Virus record (IMG/VR): IMGVR_UViG_3300020020_000026
Coordinates: 1 to 64,000 of that record
Source: a virus
Direction: 5' to 3' (one strand)
DNA: 64,000 nt
In this document: positions 7,115 to 14,081 of the stretch, in pieces
Layout: every line of letters begins with the position of its first letter
Numbering within the stretch: position 1 is the first letter of the stretch
Translations under genes and position numbers: made by a program
The notes under the pieces: generated by a model
What the model saw: only the letters and a program-made list of their open reading frames with translations
Told to the model about the DNA's origin: nothing
Databases searched by the model: none

Positions 7115-7744
7115 GTGTTAAAACCGAAAGCAAAATACCAGCGCTACCTGGAAGCGGATTGCTGGAAGATGACGCGGCGCGAGGCGCTGCAGCGCGCGAG
7201 CTATCTTTGCGAGCGATGCCATATGGCGCGAGCCACCCAGGTCCATCACAACGGCTATGCCAGCGTGGGGGTGGAGCGGCCCGAAGACCTGAAAGCGGTG
7301 TGCGACGCATGCCATCGCAAACTTCACGGCTTGGTCGAGGTGCCGAAGGCCGCGAATGACAACCAACAGATCGAGCTGCCAATGTTTCCATGGTCACGGC
7401 TCCCACCGGATGCGGTCGAGCGTGATGGGTCCATTGTACCCCCGGTCAAAAACAAACCAAGCGAAGGCAATGGCAGAGGAAGCGCGCCTGCCGTTCCAGC
7501 CGTCGCGGTGCATCATGGGCAACCGATTGGCAAAGACGTGGACCCGCGCGAGGCACCCCTCGTCCAACAGGTAAGAGCGCCTGACGCTTTCGAGGAACGC
7601 CAGCCGCAACAGGACAATCACCAGGGGCGCACGCTCCAGGCCGGTCGTGATGAACTTCTCGGCAAGCCGGAACGGCGGGTTAGTAACAACGGCATCGGCT
7701 TTGCCAACAAACTCGACCGCTGGCTGAAGGAAGTCGCGGATTGA
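7115..7744 (+). CDS. HNH-type zinc protein with antisense-overlapping tail
   Basis: 209-codon frame starting GTG with AGGAGA upstream. The first ~75 residues form a compact HNH-like domain: Cys32-x2-Cys35, His44-His45, Cys63-x2-Cys66-His67 and His71. It is probably a small homing-type or packaging-associated nuclease. From about residue 93 on, the frame runs antisense through the 3' part of the methyltransferase gene and has low-complexity, Pro/Gln-rich content, so the tail is likely a by-product of the overlap. The biological protein may be longer than the domain simply because no earlier stop exists. Confidence 0.6.
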   Translation: MLKPKAKYQRYLEADCWKMTRREALQRASYLCERCHMARATQVHHNGYASVGVERPEDLKAVCDACHRKLHGLVEVPKAANDNQQIELPMFPWSRLPPDAVERDGSIVPPVKNKPSEGNGRGSAPAVPAVAVHHGQPIGKDVDPREAPLVQQVRAPDAFEERQPQQDNHQGRTLQAGRDELLGKPERRVSNNGIGFANKLDRWLKEVAD

Positions 7745-8014
7745 GCTGTCGGGGCAACCGCGCGCGTTTAGGTCAGTAGCGATGACCTGATGCCCGGCGT
7801 GGCGCAATTCCTCCACGATGTTGCCGGTGCCGCAGCACGGTTCCCAGATGCGCAGCGGCAGGCGCTCGACCTTCATCAGGGCGCGGACTGCGACCGGGGA
7901 GGTATCATAGCAATCGTCCGCATGGTCGCGCGTGGGAGCGCGGCCAGCGTTGGCGGCCTTGTCCAGCATATTGATCAGCCTATGGAATCGGGCTTTGTCA
8001 GCAACACGACACAA
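7394..8014 (-). CDS. N6-adenine-type DNA methyltransferase
   Basis: About 207 residues. Motif I, EPCCGTGN (58-65), binds S-adenosylmethionine, followed by an acidic residue at the next strand (Asp81). Motif IV, NPPF (112-115), is the catalytic loop of N6-adenine methyltransferases. The order I then IV differs from CcrM-type enzymes. No restriction partner is adjacent, so it is an orphan that could protect phage DNA or mark promoters. The start is uncertain: 8014 is a TTG; an ATG at 7969 (residue 16) is an alternative. It overlaps the rightward HNH frame by 351 bases. Confidence 0.8.
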   Translation of the reverse strand: MCRVADKARFHRLINMLDKAANAGRAPTRDHADDCYDTSPVAVRALMKVERLPLRIWEPCCGTGNIVEELRHAGHQVIATDLNARGCPDSSIRDFLQPAVEFVGKADAVVTNPPFRLAEKFITTGLERAPLVIVLLRLAFLESVRRSYLLDEGCLARVHVFANRLPMMHRDGWNGRRASSAIAFAWFVFDRGYNGPITLDRIRWEP

Positions 8015-8158
8015 GCCGCGATATGGCCCGAGTCCAAAGCCGAAGGCAAGTGTACAGAGGTGTAGCTTGTGAACTCCGGGGAAGGAAAATCGTCCGCCTT
8101 GACGAATCGGCCTATCAGTCTAAAAGTGTGCAAAATTGCATAAACCTGAAAGCGCCGG
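8015..8158. promoter_or_regulatory. Divergent region with TGCAA dyad
   Basis: 144 bases between the leftward methyltransferase and the rightward exonuclease. TGCAA and TTGCA (8129-8140) form a dyad around AA, about 20 bases before the exonuclease ATG. A TTGACG at 8099-8104 could be a -35 element, but no good -10 lies at 16-18 bases. Likely the start of the recombination operon. Confidence 0.4.
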
Positions 8159-9082
8159 ATGATCGAACGCCGCGAAGTCACGACGCGCGAGGCTTGGTTG
8201 TCCTGGCGCAAAGAGGACATAACAGCCTCGGTCGTTGGAGGTTTGTTTAACTGCCATCCGTACACGACAGCGCTCAGGCTCTACGCCGAAAAACGCGGCA
8301 CCGAATTCGTCTTCGAGGAAAACAACGCGATGCGTCGCGGCCGGTGGCTTGAACCAGCGGTTGGAAAGGCCGTCGAAGAGCTGCGCTCGGCGTGGCGTCT
8401 GGAGCCAGCCCGGCATTATCTGCGCGACCCCGATCTGCGCATTGGTGCAACGCCTGACTTCATCATTCACGGCGACCCGCGCGGCAAAGGCGTCCTGCAA
8501 ACCAAGACCGTCGCGCCTTCCGTTTATGCGCGCGAATGGAATGACGGCGCGGAAGTGCCGCTCTGGATCATTCTGCAAGCGACTGTCGAAGCCATGCTGT
8601 CTGAGGCGGACTTCGTTGCTGTCGCAGCTCTACTAGTAGACGCGCACAACATGGATTGCGTCATCCATGAAATGCCGCGTAACCCGGCCGCCGAAGAAAA
8701 AATAAAGCGGGCGGTCGGGGAATTTTGGCGCAACGTCGAGGAGGGCCGCGAGCCTGAGCCCGACTTTGCGCGCGATGCCGACACCGTCAAGGCGATGTGG
8801 AAGCGCGAGGCAACGCCGCCTGTCGAGATCGACCTGTCGAGCAACAACCGCATCCCATCCTTACTGGAGCAGCGCACCGCTCTCAACGCAATCATCAAGG
8901 ACCATGAGACCAAGATCGAGGCCATCGACACCGAAATCAAATTCGCGATGAAGGACGCGGCAGTGGCCACCGGCCTGAACGGTTGGCGAGTGACGTACAA
9001 GACCAGCCACTACAAGGAATACGTTGTGAAGGCGCGCGATACCCGCGTGCTGCGCGTGACTGACCAAAGGGATAAGGCATAA
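8159..9082 (+). CDS. YqaJ-type phage recombination exonuclease
   Basis: 307 residues. The PD-(D/E)xK core of lambda exonuclease/YqaJ proteins is visible: GRWLE (Glu65), GATPDFII (Asp100), then GVLQTKT (Gln114-Thr-Lys116), and a helix EVPLWIILQATVEAML (132-147) typical of the family. The enzyme digests one strand of double-stranded ends so that a partner can anneal the other; the partner is the RecT-like protein two genes downstream. The last ~80 residues (LLEQRTALNAIIKDHETKIEAIDTEIK) look like a coiled coil and may contact the partner. It overlaps the next start (TAATG). Confidence 0.85.
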   Translation: MIERREVTTREAWLSWRKEDITASVVGGLFNCHPYTTALRLYAEKRGTEFVFEENNAMRRGRWLEPAVGKAVEELRSAWRLEPARHYLRDPDLRIGATPDFIIHGDPRGKGVLQTKTVAPSVYAREWNDGAEVPLWIILQATVEAMLSEADFVAVAALLVDAHNMDCVIHEMPRNPAAEEKIKRAVGEFWRNVEEGREPEPDFARDADTVKAMWKREATPPVEIDLSSNNRIPSLLEQRTALNAIIKDHETKIEAIDTEIKFAMKDAAVATGLNGWRVTYKTSHYKEYVVKARDTRVLRVTDQRDKA

Positions 9083-9450
9083 TGGGCAGGCGACCGAAGG
9101 CGACGACCGGCGTGATCACCGACGAGGAGATCGCCAAAATCCAGAACATGGCATGGGCCAATGCGCGCACCGCGTTCGAACAGGAGACCCAGCCGCAGCG
9201 CGAGCGCGAGGAGTTCGAACACTTCAAGCGCGCGGTCCGCACGGGCGACAGCGCCAAGATCAGCGAGGTGATCTTCCAGGCTCTGACCCGCGCCAACATC
9301 CGGGCCGACGTTGCGTTGCGTGAGTTTCTCGCTGAAGAGATCGATGCCGGTCGCACCGAAAAGCTGAACAACCAACTTAAGTTTTATCTGGTGCAGTATC
9401 TAGTGCATCCGTTGGTGCGTCCGCTGCAATCGTGGGTGCGCGAGACATAG
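9082..9450 (+). CDS. Hypothetical protein between exonuclease and RecT
   Basis: 122 residues, mostly helical and charged, starting MGRRPKATTGVITDEEIAKIQ. The basic N-terminus could touch DNA. Its start overlaps the exonuclease stop and it sits inside the recombination unit, which suggests an accessory role. No recognised family. Confidence 0.6.
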   Translation: MGRRPKATTGVITDEEIAKIQNMAWANARTAFEQETQPQREREEFEHFKRAVRTGDSAKISEVIFQALTRANIRADVALREFLAEEIDAGRTEKLNNQLKFYLVQYLVHPLVRPLQSWVRET

Positions 9451-9463
9451 CGGGGTGACTAGT

Positions 9464-9537
9464 GGGGACGGGGTGAACCCCTGAGCCAGGCCAGCCACCC
9501 TCCAGACGCGACGGCGGATTGGAGGGGCTCCCGTCCC
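9464..9537 (+). promoter_or_regulatory. Structured leader before the RecT gene
   Basis: GGGACGGG (9465-9472) pairs perfectly with CCCGTCCC (9530-9537), enclosing a second pair, CCCCT with AGGGG, and a GC-rich centre. The structure ends 25 bases before the RecT ATG and is followed by the AT-rich ATTTAATT and an AGGAGA ribosome site. It could tune RecT relative to the exonuclease, or act as an attenuator. Confidence 0.5.
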
Positions 9538-9562
9538 ATTTAATTCAACAGGAGACGACCAA

Positions 9563-10588
9563 ATGTCCGACACCACCGCAATGATCCCAAGCGACCGCAA
9601 GCCGCCTATCGTTGTGCTGCGCGAGCGCCTGGAGGCCCGCAAGGGCGAGCTGCAGAATGCCCTGACCGACATCAAGGCGGACCATTTCATCCGCGCACTG
9701 ATCACGTCCGCCCAGGTGAATCCGGACCTACAGGCCTGCAGCTTCCAGTCGCTATGGCTGGCCGCGATGCGCGCCTGCCGCGACAACCTTCTGCCTGACG
9801 GACGCGAGGGGGCGATTGTCCCCTACAAGACGAACGCCCAGTGGATTCCGATGTACCAGGGATTGCTGAAGCGCTTCCGCCAGTCCGGTATGGCGAAGTG
9901 GATCGCCGCCGATGTGGTCCGCGAGGGCGAGGTGTTCGAACACTGGGTTGACCAGTTCGGTGAACACTTCAAACACGTCCCGGAGGGCGACGAGAGCAAG
10001 CCGATCATCAAGGTCTATGCGGCGGCGCTGACGACCGATGGCGCGTTCTATTGCGCCGTGATGAGCATCACCGAGATCAACAAGGTCAAGGCGATGAGCC
10101 GCGCCAGCCGCGACGACAGTCCCTGGAAGCAGTGGCCGGGCGAGATGATGAAGAAGACCGCGCTGCGCCGCCTGAGCAAACTGCTCCCGGCCGGTCGCGA
10201 CTTCTTCGAGGAGGATGACGAGCCCGCCGCCATCAAAGAGCAGGGTCCAGCGCTCCAGATCGTGGAGCGCCAGGCCGGTGCCGCCAGCGCGCTCGATAGT
10301 TTTGCCGGGACGGCGCAAGAACCGCCAGCCCAGGAAGGCGGGGAGGTTTCGCGTCCCGCTGACCCGGCACCAACCGAAGCGACCGTTACCGACATTCAAG
10401 ACCCGCGCTCTATCGCATACGAGCGCGGCAGGATCGCCAAGCAGACAGGGGCGCAGCGTCGCGCAATGCCGGGGGAATACCGTGAAGAAGCGAACCGTGC
10501 GGAAGGCGAAGCGTGGCTCGCGGGCTACGACGGCAAAGAACTCGTCAACCCGGCGACCGGCGAAATCTATGGCAAAAGCGCCGATTGA
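9563..10588 (+). CDS. recT: RecT-family single-strand annealing protein
   Basis: 341 residues. Residues about 15-225 match RecT: RLEARKGELQNAL, FIRALITSAQVNPDLQ, SLWLAAMRACRDNLLPDGREGAIVPYK, WIPMYQGLLKRFRQSG, and PWKQWPGEMMKKTALRRLSKLLP. RecT coats single strands made by the exonuclease and anneals them to homologous DNA. After an acidic/Pro-rich linker (about 225-285) there is an extra C-terminal module, AYERGRIAKQTGAQRRAMPGEY...GEAWLAGYD, which resembles ribosome-modulation-factor-like small domains. AGGAGA precedes the ATG. The main call is firm; the tail domain is tentative. Confidence 0.9.
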   Translation: MSDTTAMIPSDRKPPIVVLRERLEARKGELQNALTDIKADHFIRALITSAQVNPDLQACSFQSLWLAAMRACRDNLLPDGREGAIVPYKTNAQWIPMYQGLLKRFRQSGMAKWIAADVVREGEVFEHWVDQFGEHFKHVPEGDESKPIIKVYAAALTTDGAFYCAVMSITEINKVKAMSRASRDDSPWKQWPGEMMKKTALRRLSKLLPAGRDFFEEDDEPAAIKEQGPALQIVERQAGAASALDSFAGTAQEPPAQEGGEVSRPADPAPTEATVTDIQDPRSIAYERGRIAKQTGAQRRAMPGEYREEANRAEGEAWLAGYDGKELVNPATGEIYGKSAD

Positions 10589-10784
10589 AGGCATCGTCCT
10601 CCGCGAGCTGCGCACAACCGCTCAGGCCTGTGCGCAGCTTGGAGTGACGCGCTATCTACTTCTCAAACTCTGTCGAGAAGGAAAGTTGGACCGCGTCCGC
10701 TTCGGCGGCCAGACACGAATCACAGCGCGCTCATTGAATGCGCTTGTGGATGAGATGCTGACGAACCCAAGAAGGAGGCGCTGA
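10569..10784 (+). CDS. Excisionase/MerR-like helix-turn-helix protein
   Basis: 71 residues, MAKAPIEGIVLRELRTTAQACAQLGVTRYLLLKLCREGKLDRVRFGGQTRITARSLNALVDEML and a basic end. TTAQACAQLGVTRYLLLKLCREGKLDRVRFGGQTRI reads as the winged helix of phage excisionases and MerR-like regulators (helix, helix, then a short wing). It starts inside the RecT 3' end. With no integrase in the window, a regulatory rather than excisive role is at least as likely. Confidence 0.65.
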   Translation: MAKAPIEGIVLRELRTTAQACAQLGVTRYLLLKLCREGKLDRVRFGGQTRITARSLNALVDEMLTNPRRRR

Positions 10785-11188
10785 TGGCCGACAACAACAT
10801 CGAGGCGGAATTGCAGAACATCGCCAAGGTCGCGAAGAAGAACGGCAACGGCAACAACACTCCGCCAGCGCCGGAATTGCCAGCGGACCGCATGAAGGCC
10901 ATCGAGTACGGGCTGACAGCGTTCCAGCAAGTCGGCCATGAGCGCGACCAGTTGCGCAAGGACGCGGCCGATCTGCGCGACAAAATCTCCTCGCTGCAGA
11001 TCACCAACGAGGGCCTCAACTCCCAGCTCAGCGAACTGCAGTCGCACCTTCGCTCCGCTGTCATGATTCGCGATCAGGCGGTGGCTGACCGCATCAAATA
11101 CGAAGCACTGTTCATTTCTGTCCATGCCCAGATGCGCGCCTTCGCGGTTCCGGCTGAGCCGTACATCAAGGACCATGACACGGAGTGA
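10784..11188 (+). CDS. Hypothetical coiled-coil protein
   Basis: 134 residues. After a disordered Asn/Gly/Pro-rich start, residues about 45-100 form a clear coiled coil (GHERDQLRKDAADLRDKISSLQITNEGLNSQLSELQSHL). Its ATG overlaps the upstream stop. Function unknown; likely oligomeric. Confidence 0.55.
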   Translation: MADNNIEAELQNIAKVAKKNGNGNNTPPAPELPADRMKAIEYGLTAFQQVGHERDQLRKDAADLRDKISSLQITNEGLNSQLSELQSHLRSAVMIRDQAVADRIKYEALFISVHAQMRAFAVPAEPYIKDHDTE

Positions 11189-11588
11189 GGCGCAGGCCTC
11201 GATCAACCTCGCGCTGATGCTGGCTCTGGTCATCACCTACCTGATGCCCAGGGCAGAACGGCGCAAGGAGCCACCACCGCCGCAGCCTTCGGTGGCCGCG
11301 AAGCTGTTGCAGGAGCCGCTGCCAAAACTATCACCGGACCGTGAAATCCGGGAGATCGACTGGAGCATGTACCGGCCGCTGATACCCAGGAGCGTGATGA
11401 CGGAACGGATCATGCCGCTGCCGCCGTCAACCAGCGCGATGGCGATAGCGCGGCCGGTCTACAAGGACGACCCGGAAGAGGTCGCGCGCATTCCAAAGCA
11501 GCGATCCAGAGCGAGCGACGACATCTGCACCCGGCACAAGCTGAGAAAGGTGTGGGTCAGCAAGTACAAATGGAGATGTCTGCGATGA
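11175..11588 (+). CDS. Membrane-anchored hypothetical protein
   Basis: 137 residues from an ATG at 11175, overlapping the previous gene by 14 bases. A hydrophobic segment near residues 8-24 (SINLALMLALVITYLM) is followed by a basic, Pro-rich stretch (PRAERRKEPPPPQPS), giving a probable N-terminal anchor with a cytoplasmic tail. The end contains CTRHKLRKVWVSKYKWRCLR. No family recognised. Confidence 0.55.
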   Translation: MTRSEAQASINLALMLALVITYLMPRAERRKEPPPPQPSVAAKLLQEPLPKLSPDREIREIDWSMYRPLIPRSVMTERIMPLPPSTSAMAIARPVYKDDPEEVARIPKQRSRASDDICTRHKLRKVWVSKYKWRCLR

Positions 11589-11857
11589 CCGACGTAAAGA
11601 AACTTCACGAACTCCACAACCGTCTCGCGCCTGAGCTGGCGCTGAAGATCATAGGTGAAGTGAAGAAGGCGGGCGGCGATCCCAGTGACGTTATGATCGT
11701 TTTGCAGAGCGTGGTCACGGGAGTGATGGGCGGAATCATCATGATGGGGATGACTGAAGACCGGGCATTGGACGCGATGGTGGAGCGCGTCAAGGAACGA
11801 TTGAAGGTGATGCCGCGTGACGGAGAACACAGGCGTGGCGTGGACGCCCTACTATAA
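11585..11857 (+). CDS. Hypothetical protein with hydrophobic Met/Gly segment
   Basis: 90 residues (MTDVKKLHELHNRLAPELALKIIGEVKKAGG...). The ATG at 11585 overlaps the upstream stop (ATGA) and has GGAG nine bases before it. Residues about 42-60 (VVTGVMGGIIMMGM) are hydrophobic but flanked by acidic residues, so membrane insertion is uncertain. Function unknown. Confidence 0.5.
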   Translation: MTDVKKLHELHNRLAPELALKIIGEVKKAGGDPSDVMIVLQSVVTGVMGGIIMMGMTEDRALDAMVERVKERLKVMPRDGEHRRGVDALL

Positions 11858-12824
11858 GCCGAAGTTCTACCGGCACCTGAACCACCTTGTCATCAACGGG
11901 TTCTATGCCCGCACGCTTGACGCGGACGATCATGCGTTCATCGAATCCGTCAAGACGAAGGGCATCGCCAACGGCTCGCTGCCCAGCACAAACGCGGTGC
12001 TGATCGAGGAGCTGGGCTTCTGGGAATTCCCCTACGCCATCCAGCCAGGGATCGAGCGCCGGGTCGGCAAGCCGCCGCCCATCCCTGAGACCCCGGAGCA
12101 GCGCGAGCTGCGCAAGGCAAGGGTCGCCCGGTGGCACGCCCAGCGCGCCATCCGCAAGCAGGAGCGCGAGATTGCCGCCGCAGAGCTGAAGCGGGAAGAG
12201 CGCGAGCAGGCGGAGGCGATGCGGCGGCGCAAGGTGCGCGATGCCATCACCGACGCCGAATGGGATGCGGCGGCACCGAAGGAAGCACCGTTTGGCGCGA
12301 CGATAGACGGCAAGCATGTCCCACAGTGGAAGCTGGAGGAGCTTGGCATCAAAGTGCCACCAGTAACGCGCCCGTCGCGCTGGAAAAACCCCAACCCTGC
12401 GATGAAGCTGGCCCCGCACCAACTGGACGAAGCCAAGAAGCGCCTGGCGGCGGCCGAGAGGGCGATGGTGCGCAAGAGGCTGATCGCCGACGAGAAGAGT
12501 GAGGAGCGGCGCAGGCAGATAGCGGCGAGAAGGCAAGAGAACAAAGTCGCCAATGAGCAGCATCGGCGCGAGCGAATACTAGCGGAGGCTCGCGAAACCG
12601 TCGCCCGCGTCGCCAGGATGGAGCGCGAGTGGGATGGGCTGCCCAATGTTTCGGAAAACCTCCTGAAGGAGGCGATCCTGACCCTGCTCCACCGCTCGCC
12701 CGGTCAGACCTGGACGGGACCGGATATGGCACGGGCAATCGGTTGCACCGATGTCCAGCAAATGAACCGCTGTCTTGATGAGCTGGTGAAGAGCGGCAGA
12801 CTGGAGACAAGGACACCTAAATGA
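11817..12824 (+). CDS. Hypothetical protein with C-terminal winged-helix-like domain
   Basis: 335 residues, GTG start with GAAGGTGA upstream. The N-terminal ~100 residues contain a globular part (WTPYYKPKFYRHLNHLVINGFYARTL). A long, highly charged coiled coil spans about residues 95-285 (QREIRKQEREIAAAELKREEREQAEAM...). The last ~60 residues (LKEAILTLLHRSPGQTWTGPDMARAIGCTDVQQMNRCLDELVKSGRLETR) read as a winged helix. A DNA-binding role is plausible. It overlaps both neighbours. Confidence 0.5.
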   Translation: MTENTGVAWTPYYKPKFYRHLNHLVINGFYARTLDADDHAFIESVKTKGIANGSLPSTNAVLIEELGFWEFPYAIQPGIERRVGKPPPIPETPEQRELRKARVARWHAQRAIRKQEREIAAAELKREEREQAEAMRRRKVRDAITDAEWDAAAPKEAPFGATIDGKHVPQWKLEELGIKVPPVTRPSRWKNPNPAMKLAPHQLDEAKKRLAAAERAMVRKRLIADEKSEERRRQIAARRQENKVANEQHRRERILAEARETVARVARMEREWDGLPNVSENLLKEAILTLLHRSPGQTWTGPDMARAIGCTDVQQMNRCLDELVKSGRLETRTPK

Positions 12825-13027
12825 AGCGCATCACCTCCGAGAGCAAGCTGCCCGGCATGAAGGCGACCCGCGACTGGGAATCGCCGGATAATTTGAGCGA
12901 GCAGGCGAAGACCGCAGGCGCAGCCAAGCGCCGCGAGCGCGAGGAGCTGGCTAGAATGGACCGCGAGATCGAAGGCCTGGAGGGCCTACTGCGAACGATT
13001 GATCGAGGACGGAGGAGACTGAAATGA
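12821..13027 (+). CDS. Hypothetical small charged protein
   Basis: 68 residues; the second half is a charged helix (AAKRREREELARMDREIEGLEGLLRTIDRGRRRLK). Overlaps the upstream stop and the downstream start by 4 bases each, typical of the tightly packed early operon. No family recognised. Confidence 0.5.
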   Translation: MKRITSESKLPGMKATRDWESPDNLSEQAKTAGAAKRREREELARMDREIEGLEGLLRTIDRGRRRLK

Positions 13028-13269
13028 GCATCCCGGCAAGCGTCGTGAAGGACACGGCCGACATCCGCATGAAGTTGTTGGATATCTGGAAGCAGATAGA
13101 CGAGAAGAAGATCAGCTCGTCAGAGGCGCGGCTGCATATCAGCGTGGCGCGAGCGATCCTGGATACGCTCAAGGTCGAGATGGCGGCGGCTCACCTGGCG
13201 CAGCAATCGATTCCGTCCGTTCCGATCCTGACAGCGGGCGTGCCGATCCGGCGCACGCGAGACCAGTGA
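13024..13269 (+). CDS. Hypothetical helical protein, last gene before the divergent repressor
   Basis: 81 residues (MSIPASVVKDTADIRMKLLDIWKQIDEKKISSSEARLHISVARAILDTLKVEMAAAHLA...), predicted all-helical. It ends one base before the stop of the leftward repressor gene, so the two genes converge with no terminator between them. Function unknown. Confidence 0.5.
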   Translation: MSIPASVVKDTADIRMKLLDIWKQIDEKKISSSEARLHISVARAILDTLKVEMAAAHLAQQSIPSVPILTAGVPIRRTRDQ

Positions 13270-13482
13270 TCAGCGTTTCTTCGGCCTGAAGATATCCGGC
13301 CGGATGTCCTCCGGACTCATGTCGAGTATCGCCGCGACCGACTGGACATGCTCAGGCGGCACCCGCTTCCATTGTTGGACGGCCTGATTGCTCAGGCCAA
13401 GCTCCCCCGCCAGCCGTGTAGCAAGGCCACGCTCGGCATAGATGCGGCGCATAACCCGGTCGCGCTGTTGCTCAGCAATCAT
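13270..13482 (-). CDS. Cro/YdaS-like repressor
   Basis: About 70 residues. LATRLAGELGLSNQAVQQWKRVPPEHVQSVAAILDMSPEDIRPDIFRP is the classic small Cro-like helix-turn-helix: the recognition helix after LGLS, then the VPPEH turn, then the C-terminal DIRPDIF typical of YdaS proteins. Such proteins bind operators in the divergent control region, here 13483-13623. Start: the ATG at 13482 with AGGG seven bases upstream is preferred; an ATG at 13500 and a TTG at 13518 are possible. It is the only leftward gene within the early rightward block, a position typical of an immunity or Cro regulator. Confidence 0.75.
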   Translation of the reverse strand: MIAEQQRDRVMRRIYAERGLATRLAGELGLSNQAVQQWKRVPPEHVQSVAAILDMSPEDIRPDIFRPKKR

Positions 13483-13623
13483 CTCTAAACCCTGTTGCAT
13501 CAATCCAAAATAATCCAATCAAAATAAAAAACAAGACGGCATTGCAAAACTAAAAAACCAAGCCTACCTTGTTTGTTAAGCCGGGAATGGTCCCGGTCGG
13601 GTCGAAACGGAGGGCATCCAAGG
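13483..13623. promoter_or_regulatory. Divergent control region of the Cro-like repressor
   Basis: AT-rich (13500-13560 is mostly A/T), with AACAAG at 13530-13535 and CTTGTT at 13568-13573 as an inverted pair, and repeated ATCCAA near 13503 and 13513. A ribosome site, GGAGGG (13610-13615), serves the ATG at 13624. This is where the repressor would act. Confidence 0.5.
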
Positions 13624-14010
13624 ATGACCGACACCACCAGCGACGGGATGATTCACGTCCCGTCTACTACGGCTGACTTGCAGCCGCCGCGTCCCGCCAA
13701 CCTCACGGTTGAAACCGCAAACTTCTTGCGGGCTCACTGGAACGAGGTTGTTGGGTTCTTCAAGGCGATCTCGGGCGAAAACCCGTCGATCCACGGCAGC
13801 ATCACGTTCGATGAAGCCGCCTGCATCTTCAAGATTCAGGAGATGGCCCGCGAGAACGGCTACGCGCTGCTTGGCGAAGTTCAGGCGAGCAAGCTGCGCC
13901 GCGTCGTGCGCTCTGCCTACAAGCAGACCACAAAGCAGTCGTTCAAGACGCTTGAAGCGCAGAACCGTAACCTGAAGCGCATCGCCGCACGCCCGCGCAT
14001 CGCGGGCTGA
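13624..14010 (+). CDS. Hypothetical early protein controlled opposite the repressor
   Basis: 128 residues (MTDTTSDGMIHVPSTTADLQPPRPANLTVETANFLRAHWNEVVGFFKAIS...). First gene rightward of the repressor operator, with a strong GGAGGG. The second half is helical and basic (KLRRVVRSAYKQTTKQSFKTLEAQNRNLKRIAARPRIAG), so nucleic-acid contact is possible. No family recognised. Its position suggests immediate-early expression. Confidence 0.55.
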   Translation: MTDTTSDGMIHVPSTTADLQPPRPANLTVETANFLRAHWNEVVGFFKAISGENPSIHGSITFDEAACIFKIQEMARENGYALLGEVQASKLRRVVRSAYKQTTKQSFKTLEAQNRNLKRIAARPRIAG

Positions 14011-14020
14011 AGGTTACTAC

Positions 14021-14042
14021 GGCGGGGGCGCAATCCCCCGCC
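14021..14042 (+). terminator. GC hairpin after the first early gene
   Basis: GGCGGGGG (14021-14028) and CCCCCGCC (14035-14042) pair perfectly around a six-base loop, 11 bases after the upstream stop. No clear T-run follows, so it may attenuate, need a factor, or protect the 3' end rather than fully terminate. The next gene follows within 40 bases. Confidence 0.5.
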
Positions 14043-14081
14043 GCCCTATCTCCTCCCACAAAAATCGAAAGGGGCACCGGC

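Noticed and set aside
8099-8126. TTGACG followed by an AT-rich hexamer, as a sixth copy of the early promoter module
   Set aside because: It lacks the TAGG-N9-CCTA spacing and a usable -10 at 17 bases; similarity is limited to TTGACG and GGCCTAT.
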